A DNA stretch of 64,000 nucleotides from Flavobacterium aeripolare (GTDB lineage Bacteria; Bacteroidota; Bacteroidia; Flavobacteriales; Flavobacteriaceae): assembly GCF_013294025.1 (NCBI RefSeq), contig NZ_JABSNL010000012.1:1-64000 (forward strand), in the 5' to 3' direction. Numbering within the stretch: the first letter of the stretch is position 1; the number at the start of each line of letters is the position of its first letter. Below, in pieces: positions 18,603 through 27,377 of this stretch. The notes below the pieces were generated by a model that saw only the letters and a program-made list of their open reading frames with translations, did no database searches and was not told where the DNA came from. The position numbers and the translations under genes are program-made.

Positions 18603-19604
18603 TTGAAGAACTTCTGGCCCTACATTATAGTACTATTGATTCTTGCGGGATGCCAGCGCAAGGAGCATCCTGCTGTGTCTTTTTATTATTGGAAAACGAA
18701 CTTTGATCTATCCTCACTAGAGCAACAGACCTTGCTGGAAAATCAGGTGAATAAAATCTACCTTCGCTATTTTGATCTCGATATTCACCCCACTACAAGA
18801 GCAGTGTATCCTGTGAGCCCTATTCATTTTAAGATGAAGCCTGCGGTTGCAATCGTTCCCGTGGTGTTCATTCAAAATAAAGTCATGCTAGATAAGGAGT
18901 TCGATAGTAAAGTCCTGGCTCAACAAACAATGGATTTAATTGCGTTAATTAATAAGAAGAATGGTCTTGATTGTAGCGAAATCCAAATTGACTGTGACTG
19001 GACATTGACGAGTAAGGATCATTATTTGCAATTTATCGAAGATCTTAAGCGTGTGTCAAAAAAGAAAATATCAGTAACCATTCGACTGCATCAAGTGAAA
19101 TATTTTAAGAAGACTAAAATCCCAAATGCCGATAGGGCCGTGTTGATGTATTATAATATGGGGACCATTGCAGTAGAATCGTTCAACTCCATTTATAATC
19201 AAGAAACGGCGAGCAAGTACATTAAAAGTTTGAAAAAATATCCCATGGCATTAGACTTTGCGTTGCCTATTTACTCTTGGGGTATTCATATAAACGACGG
19301 TAGAGTGATTGGTTTGCGGAATAAATTGAATGTTAGTGACCTACATTATGATATAAAGTACAAACAGATTAGTACGTTTTCATTTGAGGTTTTAAAATCT
19401 CATTATAGAAATAGCATTTTTTATAACAAAGGAGATGTGATCAAAATTGAAGCGATTTCTGCAGCAGACTTGAAAGAAATGGCCGAGGATTTGAGCGAGA
19501 ATGCGGCAGATGTGCCTAAAGAGATTATTTTTTACGACTTAGACGAAATCAATATAAGAAATTATGATAAAAACATTTTCAAGAAAATTACTGCTTATTT
19601 TTAG
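18603..19604 (+). CDS. Putative lipoprotein, possible TIM-barrel (DUF3142-like)
   Basis: This is a 333-residue protein with a lipoprotein signal (VLLILAGC) starting from TTG at 18603. The middle contains SEIQIDCDWTL and KKISVTIRLHQ, then LMYYNMG and YPMALDFALPIYSWG. The order of beta-strands with acidic ends resembles a glycoside-hydrolase-like TIM barrel such as DUF3142, but this is a resemblance, not a firm match. The gene overlaps the next one by 41 bp in another frame, implying coupled expression. The function is unknown. Confidence 0.6.
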   Translation: MKNFWPYIIVLLILAGCQRKEHPAVSFYYWKTNFDLSSLEQQTLLENQVNKIYLRYFDLDIHPTTRAVYPVSPIHFKMKPAVAIVPVVFIQNKVMLDKEFDSKVLAQQTMDLIALINKKNGLDCSEIQIDCDWTLTSKDHYLQFIEDLKRVSKKKISVTIRLHQVKYFKKTKIPNADRAVLMYYNMGTIAVESFNSIYNQETASKYIKSLKKYPMALDFALPIYSWGIHINDGRVIGLRNKLNVSDLHYDIKYKQISTFSFEVLKSHYRNSIFYNKGDVIKIEAISAADLKEMAEDLSENAADVPKEIIFYDLDEINIRNYDKNIFKKITAYF

Positions 19605-21834
19605 TGGTGCACTATTGTTTTCTTACGGCGTAATTCAAGCTTGCGGTGGCGGCGATTGGCTTGATGACTGGTATTACAGTTACACTTCTAATTTTACCCC
19701 TGAAGCATTTGTTGAAGAATCCTACTCGCCATTATTTTTATCGGGGGAGGTTTTCTACGGAATAGGTTTTGATGATACGCACAATTCGAGATTCAACGAC
19801 GAAATCACCAGTGACTGGGAGAATTATTTAAAAGGAGCAATGCCTACCGAAGTCGTAAAATTCTTTATAATAGAAGAAAGTGCGGCAGATGTTAGTGCTT
19901 TAGATAGCTATTATTCGACTAATAAGTCAAATGCAATAGTGGCAAAATGGACTACTAAAATGGCATTAGAAAATGATAAGGTAAAGCGCTTTATAACATT
20001 TTTAGCATTGGCTAAGAAAACAGAATCGGCATCTTTGAGGAAGTCGTATTGGGATTATGATACTACAGAAGCTAAGATTTTCACCGATTGGAAAGTGATA
20101 CGTTCTCTTGAAAAACAGTACGCTACAACCACCGATGATTTCATGAGAAACAGGTATTGGTTCCAGCTGATGAAGGGCTATTTCTATAGTGATGACAAAC
20201 AAAAAGCTATTGATTTTTTTAATCAAACTTCGCAAAAGGTAGCAAAGAACACTTTGTACTACCGCGCATTAGGGTATTGTGCTGGAGTTTATTATTCGAA
20301 TAAAAATTATGCGATGTCAAACTATATGTATAGTATGCTATTTGAAAACTGCCCACAAATGAGAGTAGTGGCGACGTATAGTTTTCGTCCAAATAGTGAA
20401 ATCGACTGGAATGGTTCTTTGGATCTAGCCAAAAATAATAAGGAAAAAGCTGCATTATGGGCAATTCATGGTTATTATAAGGACGAGCAAAATGCAATTG
20501 CGCAGATTTTTAAATTAGACCCGTCAAGCAAGCATTTGAATTACTTGTTAACACGCTTAATCAATAAACAAGAGAATAAAATAAACAGTAAAAATGCTGA
20601 TACAAATGAAGCTGGTAAAAAGAAGGTCGTTAAAGCCGATCCCGAAGTATATGCGCTGATAAACCAAATTGCGAAGTCGAAGGATACAGACGAACCTTAT
20701 TTATGGAAGATTGCCATGGGGTATCTTCAGGTGTTGCAAGGGGAGCACAGCTTGGCAGATAAAACTTTTAAAGAAGTAAAATCTGAATTACCAAAAACAG
20801 AATTAGCGTCAAATCAACTGCGACTATTACAATTAATAAATAATTTAAGTCAGGTAGGTAAAATTAGTAGTGCTGCAGAAAAGGCCTTATTTTCAGATTT
20901 GAGTTGGCTTTATGTTACATTACCGAAAGATGAAAACCAAAATTTCAGGTATCACAATGCTACGGAATGGAGCAGGAATTATTTGGCTACGCTTTATTCG
21001 AAAAAGAAAAATTTTGTGATGAGTGAACTTTTTGTTCCCAACGCAGCATATTATGATTCGAAAGAAAATGTTCAAGCAATGAAAGCATTCATGTTAAAAG
21101 AGCATCACACTCCATGGGAGAATCTAGCGCTAAAAATATACAATGTAGCATTGGGAGATATTCAAATATTTGAAGCAATTCAATCTACATTTGAGAATAA
21201 TATAAGTCAGGCAATTGAAAGTGTTGAAAAATCAGAAGGATTTAAAAATACAGTGTTGCTAGCAAATCCTTTTAATGGTACTATCAAGGATTGTCATGAT
21301 TGCGAGCACCAAGCGACTCAGACACGTAAATTTACTATTTTACAATTTTTAAAAATTGTAGACGAAATGCAGCACAAGCTAAAAGTAAATGAAGATGTTT
21401 ACAATAATAGTTTGTTGTTAGGAAACGCATTTTATAATATTACGCATTTTGGAAATGCCCGCGTTTTTCATGAAAGTACTTTGGTTGGTTATGGATCGAG
21501 TCCCACAAGTTTCAGAACACAAATGATGAAAATGATTGTAGATTGCAGCACAGCCAAACACTATTATCAACAGGCATTTAAAGCGGCTAGCACAAAGGAA
21601 CAACAAGCAAAATGTTTATATTTGATTAGTAAGTGTGAACGTAATGAGTATTATAATACTAATTATTATTACCAAGATAAAAGTTGGTGGGATATCTATG
21701 ATGCCGAAGTAAACTTCAAAGCATGGGATAGTTTTAAAACACTTAAAAAAGAATATTCTGATACTGAATATTATAAAGAAGTTATTAATGAATGTGGCTA
21801 TTTTAATACTTATGTAAGTAATGGCTCAAAATAA
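19564..21834 (+). CDS. Large secreted protein of unknown function (helical repeat-like)
   Basis: This 756-residue protein has a signal sequence (residues 1-27, ending QACGGG; possibly a lipoprotein). The first ATG at 19564 lies inside the preceding gene. The body is rich in helix-forming segments with regularly spaced aromatics, such as residues about 215-260 and 365-415, reminiscent of TPR/Sel1-type solenoids. No enzyme motif is visible. A cysteine/histidine cluster, CHDCEH, lies near residue 578. With the 333-residue lipoprotein upstream it forms a two-gene envelope module. The function is unknown. Confidence 0.6.
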   Translation: MIKTFSRKLLLIFSGALLFSYGVIQACGGGDWLDDWYYSYTSNFTPEAFVEESYSPLFLSGEVFYGIGFDDTHNSRFNDEITSDWENYLKGAMPTEVVKFFIIEESAADVSALDSYYSTNKSNAIVAKWTTKMALENDKVKRFITFLALAKKTESASLRKSYWDYDTTEAKIFTDWKVIRSLEKQYATTTDDFMRNRYWFQLMKGYFYSDDKQKAIDFFNQTSQKVAKNTLYYRALGYCAGVYYSNKNYAMSNYMYSMLFENCPQMRVVATYSFRPNSEIDWNGSLDLAKNNKEKAALWAIHGYYKDEQNAIAQIFKLDPSSKHLNYLLTRLINKQENKINSKNADTNEAGKKKVVKADPEVYALINQIAKSKDTDEPYLWKIAMGYLQVLQGEHSLADKTFKEVKSELPKTELASNQLRLLQLINNLSQVGKISSAAEKALFSDLSWLYVTLPKDENQNFRYHNATEWSRNYLATLYSKKKNFVMSELFVPNAAYYDSKENVQAMKAFMLKEHHTPWENLALKIYNVALGDIQIFEAIQSTFENNISQAIESVEKSEGFKNTVLLANPFNGTIKDCHDCEHQATQTRKFTILQFLKIVDEMQHKLKVNEDVYNNSLLLGNAFYNITHFGNARVFHESTLVGYGSSPTSFRTQMMKMIVDCSTAKHYYQQAFKAASTKEQQAKCLYLISKCERNEYYNTNYYYQDKSWWDIYDAEVNFKAWDSFKTLKKEYSDTEYYKEVINECGYFNTYVSNGSK

Positions 21835-21843
21835 TTAAAAAAG

Positions 21844-22248
21844 ATGATGAACAAAATAGAACACATAGGGATTGCGGTAAAAGACTTAAATGCATCTAAT
21901 GATTTATTCGAAAAATTGTTTGGTGCTCCTGCTTATAAGTCGGAAGAAGTAGCGAGTGAAGGCGTGATGACTTCGTTTTTCAAGAACGGTCCCAATAAAA
22001 TAGAATTATTAGCAGCCACAAATGCCGAGAGTCCAATAGCTAAATTTCTAGAAAAAAAGGGTGAGGGGATTCATCACATCGCCTTTGATGTAGACGATAT
22101 TGTCGCAGAAATTGAAAGGTTAAAAGGAGAAGGATTTGTGGTGTTGAATGAAACGCCAAAAAAAGGAGCAGATAATAAAATAGTTGCCTTTTTACATCCT
22201 AAAAGCACTAATGGTGTCTTAATTGAATTGTGTCAAGAGATTAAATAA
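21844..22248 (+). CDS. mce: Methylmalonyl-CoA epimerase
   Basis: This is a 134-residue glyoxalase/VOC-fold enzyme that interconverts (R)- and (S)-methylmalonyl-CoA in propionyl-CoA/succinyl-CoA metabolism. The metal ligands are visible as His in IEHIGIAV, His in IHHIAFDV and Glu in GVLIELCQ. The length is standard. The ATG-ATG start lies 9 bp after the preceding unknown gene, so it may be co-transcribed with it. The methylmalonyl-CoA mutase genes are not in the window. Confidence 0.93.
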   Translation: MMNKIEHIGIAVKDLNASNDLFEKLFGAPAYKSEEVASEGVMTSFFKNGPNKIELLAATNAESPIAKFLEKKGEGIHHIAFDVDDIVAEIERLKGEGFVVLNETPKKGADNKIVAFLHPKSTNGVLIELCQEIK

Positions 22249-22376
22249 TGAATAAGTGTTGTTTTTATAAATCTAGTAATCAGGGTCTTTTAATTTATTT
22301 AAATATTTATGTAAAAACTAGAGTAATATTATTTGGAGTAAAGGAAAAATAGTAGTAATATTGCACTCTCATAACC

Positions 22377-22450
22377 GGTCCTATAGCTCAGCTGGTTAGA
22401 GCACCTGACTCATAATCAGGTGGTCCCTGGTTCGAGCCCAGGTGGGACCA
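22377..22450 (+). tRNA. tRNA with CAU anticodon (Met elongator, or Ile2)
   Basis: A cloverleaf of 74 nt has acceptor GGTCCTA/TGGGACC, a D-loop with AGCTCAGCTGGTTAGAG, anticodon stem-loop CCTGA-CTCATAA-TCAGG (anticodon CAU) and T-loop GGTTCGAGCCC. CCA is not fully encoded. A CAU anticodon is shared by elongator tRNA-Met and lysidine-modified tRNA-Ile2. Elongator Met is the likelier reading, but sequence inspection does not settle it. It is not an initiator, because the acceptor's first pair is G-C. Confidence 0.93.
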
Positions 22451-22455
22451 CAGAA

Positions 22456-22493
22456 AAACCCCTCAATACGTTGTATTTGAGGGGTTTATTTTT
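22456..22493 (+). terminator. Terminator after the CAU tRNA
   Basis: AAACCCCTCAA...TTGAGGGGTTT hairpin followed by a T-rich tract, a few bases past the tRNA 3' end. The 260 bp from here to hxsA contain only AT-rich sequence and the hxsA promoter. Confidence 0.85.
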
Positions 22494-22732
22494 TAGGGGA
22501 GTAATAGGGGGAGTTCTATTAATATGATTAAAGTTAACTAGCACTTCTGCTGATTTTATACACTATTTACTAAACCGTAAATGATAGGTTGCAGGATCAT
22601 AGGTGTCATAATTTAAGTTAATCCAAAAAAAAATTATAAAAAAAAATAGCTTGCTGAGTAGTGTGAAATGATGGTGCGAAATCATGATTACAACTACAAT
22701 TAATTTTTTCTCATTTTATTGAATAAATTACT

Positions 22733-22740
22733 TAAATTTG
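22733..22740 (+). promoter_or_regulatory. -7 promoter element of the hxs operon
   Basis: TAAATTTG matches TAnnTTTG exactly, 18 bp before the hxsA ATG. A TTG at 22719-22721 is too close (11 bp) to be a normal -33 element. Confidence 0.45.
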
Positions 22741-22758
22741 TCTTAAAATCATATAATT

Positions 22759-23025
22759 ATGGACAAGAAAATTCTTTTAGCTTTAAGTGCTTTGTTGGGC
22801 TCGAGTAGTGTAGCAAGCAGTGCTGTGAAACAAGTTCCTTTGGACTTAGATTCTGACCAATTAAATTCGAATACTATAGCTTTTAAAAAAACTAAATCTA
22901 AGCAGTTTGCATTGAAAGTTAATTTTAATAACTTTGAAGATAGTGTAGCTTGTTTTCACTCTTCTCACTCTTCTCACTCTTCTCATTCGTCTCATTCTTC
23001 TCACTCCTCATCATCTTTTGTTTAA
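22759..23025 (+). CDS. hxsA: His-Xaa-Ser repeat RiPP precursor HxsA
   Basis: This 88-residue precursor peptide has a weakly hydrophobic leader start (KKILLALSALLG) and a central polar leader (residues about 25-63). The core follows Cys65-Phe66: six perfect His-Ser-Ser triplets (residues 67-84; DNA 22957-23010), then SSFV. The triplets use varied synonymous codons (cac/cat, tct/tcg/tcc/tca), so the repeat is kept by selection on the protein, not by recent slippage. Position, length and repeat match the HxsA class of the His-Xaa-Ser system. The core is expected to be modified by the two radical SAM enzymes downstream; the product is unknown. Confidence 0.85.
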   Translation: MDKKILLALSALLGSSSVASSAVKQVPLDLDSDQLNSNTIAFKKTKSKQFALKVNFNNFEDSVACFHSSHSSHSSHSSHSSHSSSSFV

Positions 23026-23345
23026 TGGAAATTAAACTACAGAAGAGTATATATCCTATTGAAGCTGTTAGAAATACAATTTATTGGATGTCTGAGGATT
23101 TAGCTATAGTTTTATCTGAAGAAGAAAATTTTTATATTGTAAGCTCAACTGATTTCGATGATTTGAATGTAAAGAAATTTTTGAAAAGTCTCAACGATTT
23201 TGCGCTGCGAGAGCAAATAAACGTGGAGACAAGAGATATTAAGAACTTAGTTATTTCAAAAGCATTTTATCCTGATTTAATTAATTTTAAAGATATTGGC
23301 GAATTTGATGATCCTATAAATATTTTAAACAAGCATGGGAATTAA
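23025..23345 (+). CDS. hxsD: His-Xaa-Ser system protein HxsD
   Basis: This is a 106-residue cytoplasmic protein. The start is the ATG at 23025, which overlaps the hxsA stop as TAATG; the longer open frame upstream is only the frame-shifted repeat of hxsA. Residues 55-63 read SLNDFALRE, the LLNDYxLRE-type motif that defines the HxsD family. Its role is unknown; a precursor-binding or adaptor function is a reasonable guess. Its 3' end overlaps hxsB by 11 bp. Confidence 0.85.
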   Translation: MEIKLQKSIYPIEAVRNTIYWMSEDLAIVLSEEENFYIVSSTDFDDLNVKKFLKSLNDFALREQINVETRDIKNLVISKAFYPDLINFKDIGEFDDPINILNKHGN

Positions 23346-24822
23346 TTCATTACGAAAAGAGTTTCGAAGATTTAAAGATTTTAATTATTACGACAATTTA
23401 GTTTCAAATAAGTTTTACTTGCTTCCATTTAATTTTAGAAGATTAAATTCAAAAAGGGAGTTAATTATAAGTATGTTAGGAGATTTTTTAATTGTCCCAG
23501 AGGGTACGGTTGAGAAATTAGTTCTTAAAGATATTAAGGGGATAGATGAAAATTTGTATTATGATTTATTGAGTAATCATATTGTACATGATAGTAAAGA
23601 CATAAAGTCTTTAGAGTTACTATCTAATAGATATCGAGCCAAAAAATCAAATTCATTTAAATTTGCTCAGTTACACATATTTGTAATTACCTTAAGATGT
23701 GATCATACATGTCAGTACTGTCAAGTTTCGCGAGTTTCTGAGAATAAAGGAAAATTTGATTTTTCAAAAAATAATTTATATAAAGGTATAGATTTGATGC
23801 TCTCTTCTCCTGAAGACGATTTAACAATGGAATTTCAGGGGGGTGAAGCTTTGTTAGCATTTGATAGGATAAAAGAGGCTATAGCGTATACTAAATCTAA
23901 AGCTGAACTTCTTGGTAAAAGAATAAATTACGTAATATGTACTAATCTCGCACCAATTAGTAGAGAGATTCTCGAATACTGTAAAGAAGAAAAAATTCTA
24001 ATATCATGTTCACTGGATGGTCATGAAAATCTGCATAACGAAAATCGAAAAAGACCAGGAAGAAATAGTTATGATCTGGTTAGTCAAGGACTAAATTTGT
24101 CATTTGAGATTTTAGGTAGAGAGAATGTATCAGCATTAATGACAACTACATCTCTATCACTAGAACATCCTATTAAGATTATCGATGAGTACCGACAGTT
24201 TGGTTTTAAATCAGTTTTTTTGAGACCAATATCTCCTTATGGATTTGCAACTAAAAATAAAAATAGTACTTATCAAACAGCAGAATTTATAAAATTTTTT
24301 AGTGACGGTTTAGATTATATAATTGATTTAAATAAAAATGGTGAATACTTTAAAGAAACCTATACCTCAATTTTATTAAAGAAAATACTAACTGCTTATA
24401 CAGAAAACTACGTTGACTTGATGTCTCCATCAGGTCTAGTAAACAGTGTCATGCTTTATGATTATGATGGTAAAGTATTCTTGAGTGATGAAGCGAGGAT
24501 GTTAGCTCAGATGAATGATTACACGTTCCAAATAGGAACAGTAAATGATTCATGGGAAAATCTATTGTCCAGTCCTGTAATTGAGAAAATAAGTAACGCA
24601 GGTGTGAATGATTATTTGGCAGGATGCAGTACTTGCGCTTATAACATATATTGCGGTGCAGATCCAGTACACCATCATGCAACGCAAAAAGATATGTATG
24701 GATTTAGACCGGATAGCAGCTTTTGCATGAGGAATATGTCTGTACTTGATATTATCTTTAATAAAATAGACACTGATAATGAAGTTCTTGAAATATTTAA
24801 ATCATGGGTAAACAATGAGTGA
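23335..24822 (+). CDS. hxsB: Radical SAM RiPP maturase HxsB
   Basis: This is a 495-residue radical SAM protein. Cys122, Cys126 and Cys129 form the Cx3CxxC 4Fe-4S site (RCDHTCQYCQ). It is followed by the glycine-rich SAM-binding strand (EFQGGEALLAF) and further barrel strands. The N-terminal 115 residues are an extra domain. The C-terminus carries a cysteine-rich SPASM-like region (GCSTCAYNIYCG and FCMRN) for auxiliary clusters, as in other peptide maturases. It is one of the paired Hxs maturases, expected to act on HxsA. The ATG lies inside hxsD and its end overlaps hxsC by 8 bp. Confidence 0.9.
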   Translation: MGINSLRKEFRRFKDFNYYDNLVSNKFYLLPFNFRRLNSKRELIISMLGDFLIVPEGTVEKLVLKDIKGIDENLYYDLLSNHIVHDSKDIKSLELLSNRYRAKKSNSFKFAQLHIFVITLRCDHTCQYCQVSRVSENKGKFDFSKNNLYKGIDLMLSSPEDDLTMEFQGGEALLAFDRIKEAIAYTKSKAELLGKRINYVICTNLAPISREILEYCKEEKILISCSLDGHENLHNENRKRPGRNSYDLVSQGLNLSFEILGRENVSALMTTTSLSLEHPIKIIDEYRQFGFKSVFLRPISPYGFATKNKNSTYQTAEFIKFFSDGLDYIIDLNKNGEYFKETYTSILLKKILTAYTENYVDLMSPSGLVNSVMLYDYDGKVFLSDEARMLAQMNDYTFQIGTVNDSWENLLSSPVIEKISNAGVNDYLAGCSTCAYNIYCGADPVHHHATQKDMYGFRPDSSFCMRNMSVLDIIFNKIDTDNEVLEIFKSWVNNE

Positions 24823-25954
24823 TGAAATTAAACTTTCTTGGAAAGGCACATTAACTTCTAAAAGTATTAGTTTGTTTGTTGGTATAGTCACTGAGAAAAA
24901 ATATAATAATGGACAGATTGAAATAAAACTGGAAGGGAAGAACTTTGAAAAAAATAATTTTGAAAGTTTTTACTTGTCAACAGTTGAACTGAATTGTGAC
25001 AACTCAATTAGCTACATTCAGGAACTTTCCGATATGGAAATTGGTGATATACTATCAGTGAAAGATAGAAGGGTAAGGTCTGTCTATAGAGAAGGTAGTT
25101 CAAATAATTTTTTATTTGCGACTATAAGATGTAATTCAAATTGTTTGATGTGTAGTCAGCCACCATTGGATGTTGACGATACAATTGAAAATTACAATAT
25201 TTGGAATTATACTATTGATATAATGGTAAGTTCTCCAAAGCACTTAACCATTACCGGCGGTGAACCAACATTATTGGGAAATAAGTTAGTTATTTTAATA
25301 AATAAACTAACGTCTAAATTCCCTGATTTATTGATAACGATATTGTCAAATGGCAGAATGCTTGCGTTAGATAGTGCTATCGAAACTTTAGATCAAGTTT
25401 CAAATAAAAGAAACGTTGTATTTGCAATACCTCTATATTCTGATGTTTACAAACAGCATGATCATATAGTTCAAGCTAAGGATGCTTTTCACCAAACTTG
25501 TTTAGGTATTCATAAAATAAGTAGCTTAGGATTTCCAGTAGAAATTAGAATTGTTCTACACAAACTATCCAACCCTAGGCTTTTATCGTTATCTAAATTT
25601 ATACACATGAACTTTCCATTTGTTTATCATATAACATTTATGGGTTTAGAGATAATAGGATATACAAATGCAAATAAATCACAGTTAATTGAGGAGCAGT
25701 CACCGCATTCTAATGATAATTTATTAGATTCATTGAATTTTCTTGCACAATGGAAATATAATGTCTCAATTTATAATACACCACTTTGTCACCTTCCTGA
25801 GCCTTTATGGAAGTATGCAAAACAGTCAATTTCTGATTGGAAAAATGGATTTAAAGAGGAGTGTCAAAAATGCATTAAGAAAGATGACTGCTCTGGTTTT
25901 TTTACTTGGAATTTAAAGTCCGCAACAGCTCTGCCTTTTTTACATGAAAAATAA
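24815..25954 (+). CDS. hxsC: Radical SAM RiPP maturase HxsC
   Basis: This 379-residue radical SAM protein is the second maturase. The cluster-binding Cx3CxxC is Cys106, Cys110 and Cys113 (IRCNSNCLMCSQPP), and the SAM-binding motif is ITGGEPTLLG. A short C-terminal cysteine set (CQKCIKKDDC) may hold an auxiliary cluster. HxsB and HxsC always occur as a pair in this system, which suggests either sequential chemistry or a complex. It overlaps both neighbours (8 bp and 11 bp), so hxsA-D-B-C and the membrane gene form one tightly coupled operon. Confidence 0.9.
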   Translation: MSDEIKLSWKGTLTSKSISLFVGIVTEKKYNNGQIEIKLEGKNFEKNNFESFYLSTVELNCDNSISYIQELSDMEIGDILSVKDRRVRSVYREGSSNNFLFATIRCNSNCLMCSQPPLDVDDTIENYNIWNYTIDIMVSSPKHLTITGGEPTLLGNKLVILINKLTSKFPDLLITILSNGRMLALDSAIETLDQVSNKRNVVFAIPLYSDVYKQHDHIVQAKDAFHQTCLGIHKISSLGFPVEIRIVLHKLSNPRLLSLSKFIHMNFPFVYHITFMGLEIIGYTNANKSQLIEEQSPHSNDNLLDSLNFLAQWKYNVSIYNTPLCHLPEPLWKYAKQSISDWKNGFKEECQKCIKKDDCSGFFTWNLKSATALPFLHEK

Positions 25955-27377
25955 TATTCTATATATATCATTGATAATTTTAGTTGGATTATTTATTGTT
26001 TTTAAACCTCTTTCTAAAAAAAAATTTTACGGCTTTGAATATGAAGATTCATTTGTTAGCGCTCATGTTTCAACTCAAAAGGACTTATCAAATTTCATTG
26101 TTTCATATAGAACGATGGGATGTGAAAATTTAGAAGGGGGGAAGTGTACTTCGGTTAGCTCTTATACGGGACATTACGCAACTTACTCAATCTATTTGTT
26201 TGGAGTACACAAACTTTTTAATATTCAAAAAAATTATGTAGTTCATAAAGTTGGAAATGCCTTACTGTTCATCATCTGTTTCTTTACCGTTTTTTTTCTT
26301 TATCGGGATAACTTTAGCCTTCTACTTTTGTACTTAGGGTTAATTTCATGTTTGCCTTTTTTATATGTGTTAAATAGCGGACTTATTGAAAATATATCTT
26401 TTTCAGTTGGTCTCGTTTTAATTTTGGTTTTATATAAATTAAAACTTTCAAATAAAAATGCGTGGCTTATATTATATCTTATTTTATTGATAGTTGTAAT
26501 CAATATCAAGAGAGAAAATTTAATCTATTTAGCATCATTAATGATTTTAAATCCTAGAAAGTTAATCAAGAATTATATTTTTTGGATAGGAATTAGTTGT
26601 ATTATAATATCACAGATAGCTATAAATCCATTTTACACTGAAGGACTGGAAGCAAATTATTTGGGAAGAGAGACCTTTTCGCTTAATTATTTTAAATTCC
26701 AGTTCCCTACCTACCTTGCTTCTTTTTTTAGAATTGATGGCTTTCTGGCAATTATTGTTATTATATTCCTCCTAACAAAACCTTCGAAAGATTCATTTTT
26801 GTTTTTAGGACTTTGGTTTGCATTAATGCTGTCATATGGTTTTCACTATAGGGGGCAATATGCTATAGTCGCAAGGGAAATCACTCATTTTGAAACTTTT
26901 AGGTATATGTTTAACACTTTGCCTTTGATGACTGCATATTTCGTTTTTGGACAGCGGAGAAAATTTTTTAAAAAGGCATATATGTTAGGAATAACGCTTT
27001 TAACATGTTCGTACTTATTATATCATAATATGCCTATTATTGAAGACTTCGCAATAGATGAAATGTCGAATTATCATGAGGTTAATAATAAATTAAATTT
27101 GTTAAGTACAAAAGAAAAGAACATAGTAATTCATGACAATTTTGTATTAATTTCTATGTTAAATACTGAATCAAATTACATCGATATTATGTCAGCAAGC
27201 GCCACCAAGCTAAACTTTATAGAAGGAAAAAATAATATCTTAATCAACAGATTTGGAATTCTTAACATAGTTGATTTCGATGATAAATTTATATTTAGGA
27301 AAATTGATAGTCTAAGTAATGAGAGTTCACCGGTCTTTAGTTTTGAAAAAGTTGCCTATAAGAATTCTGTAAAGTAA
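25944..27377 (+). CDS. Polytopic membrane protein, probable GT-C-type glycosyltransferase
   Basis: This 477-residue inner-membrane protein has roughly ten transmembrane helices and a C-terminal soluble tail of about 90 residues. After the first helix comes a periplasmic loop with an acidic pair (GFEYEDSFVS) and, further on, SYTGHYATYSIYLFG. That is the layout of PMT/ArnT-like GT-C enzymes, which take sugars from polyprenyl-phosphate carriers. Overall similarity is too weak to name a family. It starts inside hxsC (11-bp overlap) and so belongs to the hxs operon. Its 3' end overlaps the convergent GT2 gene by 41 bp. A role in modifying or exporting the HxsA product is a hypothesis. Confidence 0.55.
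   Translation: MKNNILYISLIILVGLFIVFKPLSKKKFYGFEYEDSFVSAHVSTQKDLSNFIVSYRTMGCENLEGGKCTSVSSYTGHYATYSIYLFGVHKLFNIQKNYVVHKVGNALLFIICFFTVFFLYRDNFSLLLLYLGLISCLPFLYVLNSGLIENISFSVGLVLILVLYKLKLSNKNAWLILYLILLIVVINIKRENLIYLASLMILNPRKLIKNYIFWIGISCIIISQIAINPFYTEGLEANYLGRETFSLNYFKFQFPTYLASFFRIDGFLAIIVIIFLLTKPSKDSFLFLGLWFALMLSYGFHYRGQYAIVAREITHFETFRYMFNTLPLMTAYFVFGQRRKFFKKAYMLGITLLTCSYLLYHNMPIIEDFAIDEMSNYHEVNNKLNLLSTKEKNIVIHDNFVLISMLNTESNYIDIMSASATKLNFIEGKNNILINRFGILNIVDFDDKFIFRKIDSLSNESSPVFSFEKVAYKNSVK

Noticed and set aside
22957..23010. HSS repeat as simple DNA slippage microsatellite
   Set aside because: Synonymous third-position differences between triplets and the adjacent HxsD/B/C genes indicate a selected peptide repeat.
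22950..23024. N-terminal extension of hxsD reading as Phe-Ser-Leu repeats and a hydrophobic stretch
   Set aside because: This is the frame-shifted translation of the hxsA HSS repeat. The ATG at 23025, overlapping the hxsA stop, gives a family-like N-terminus.
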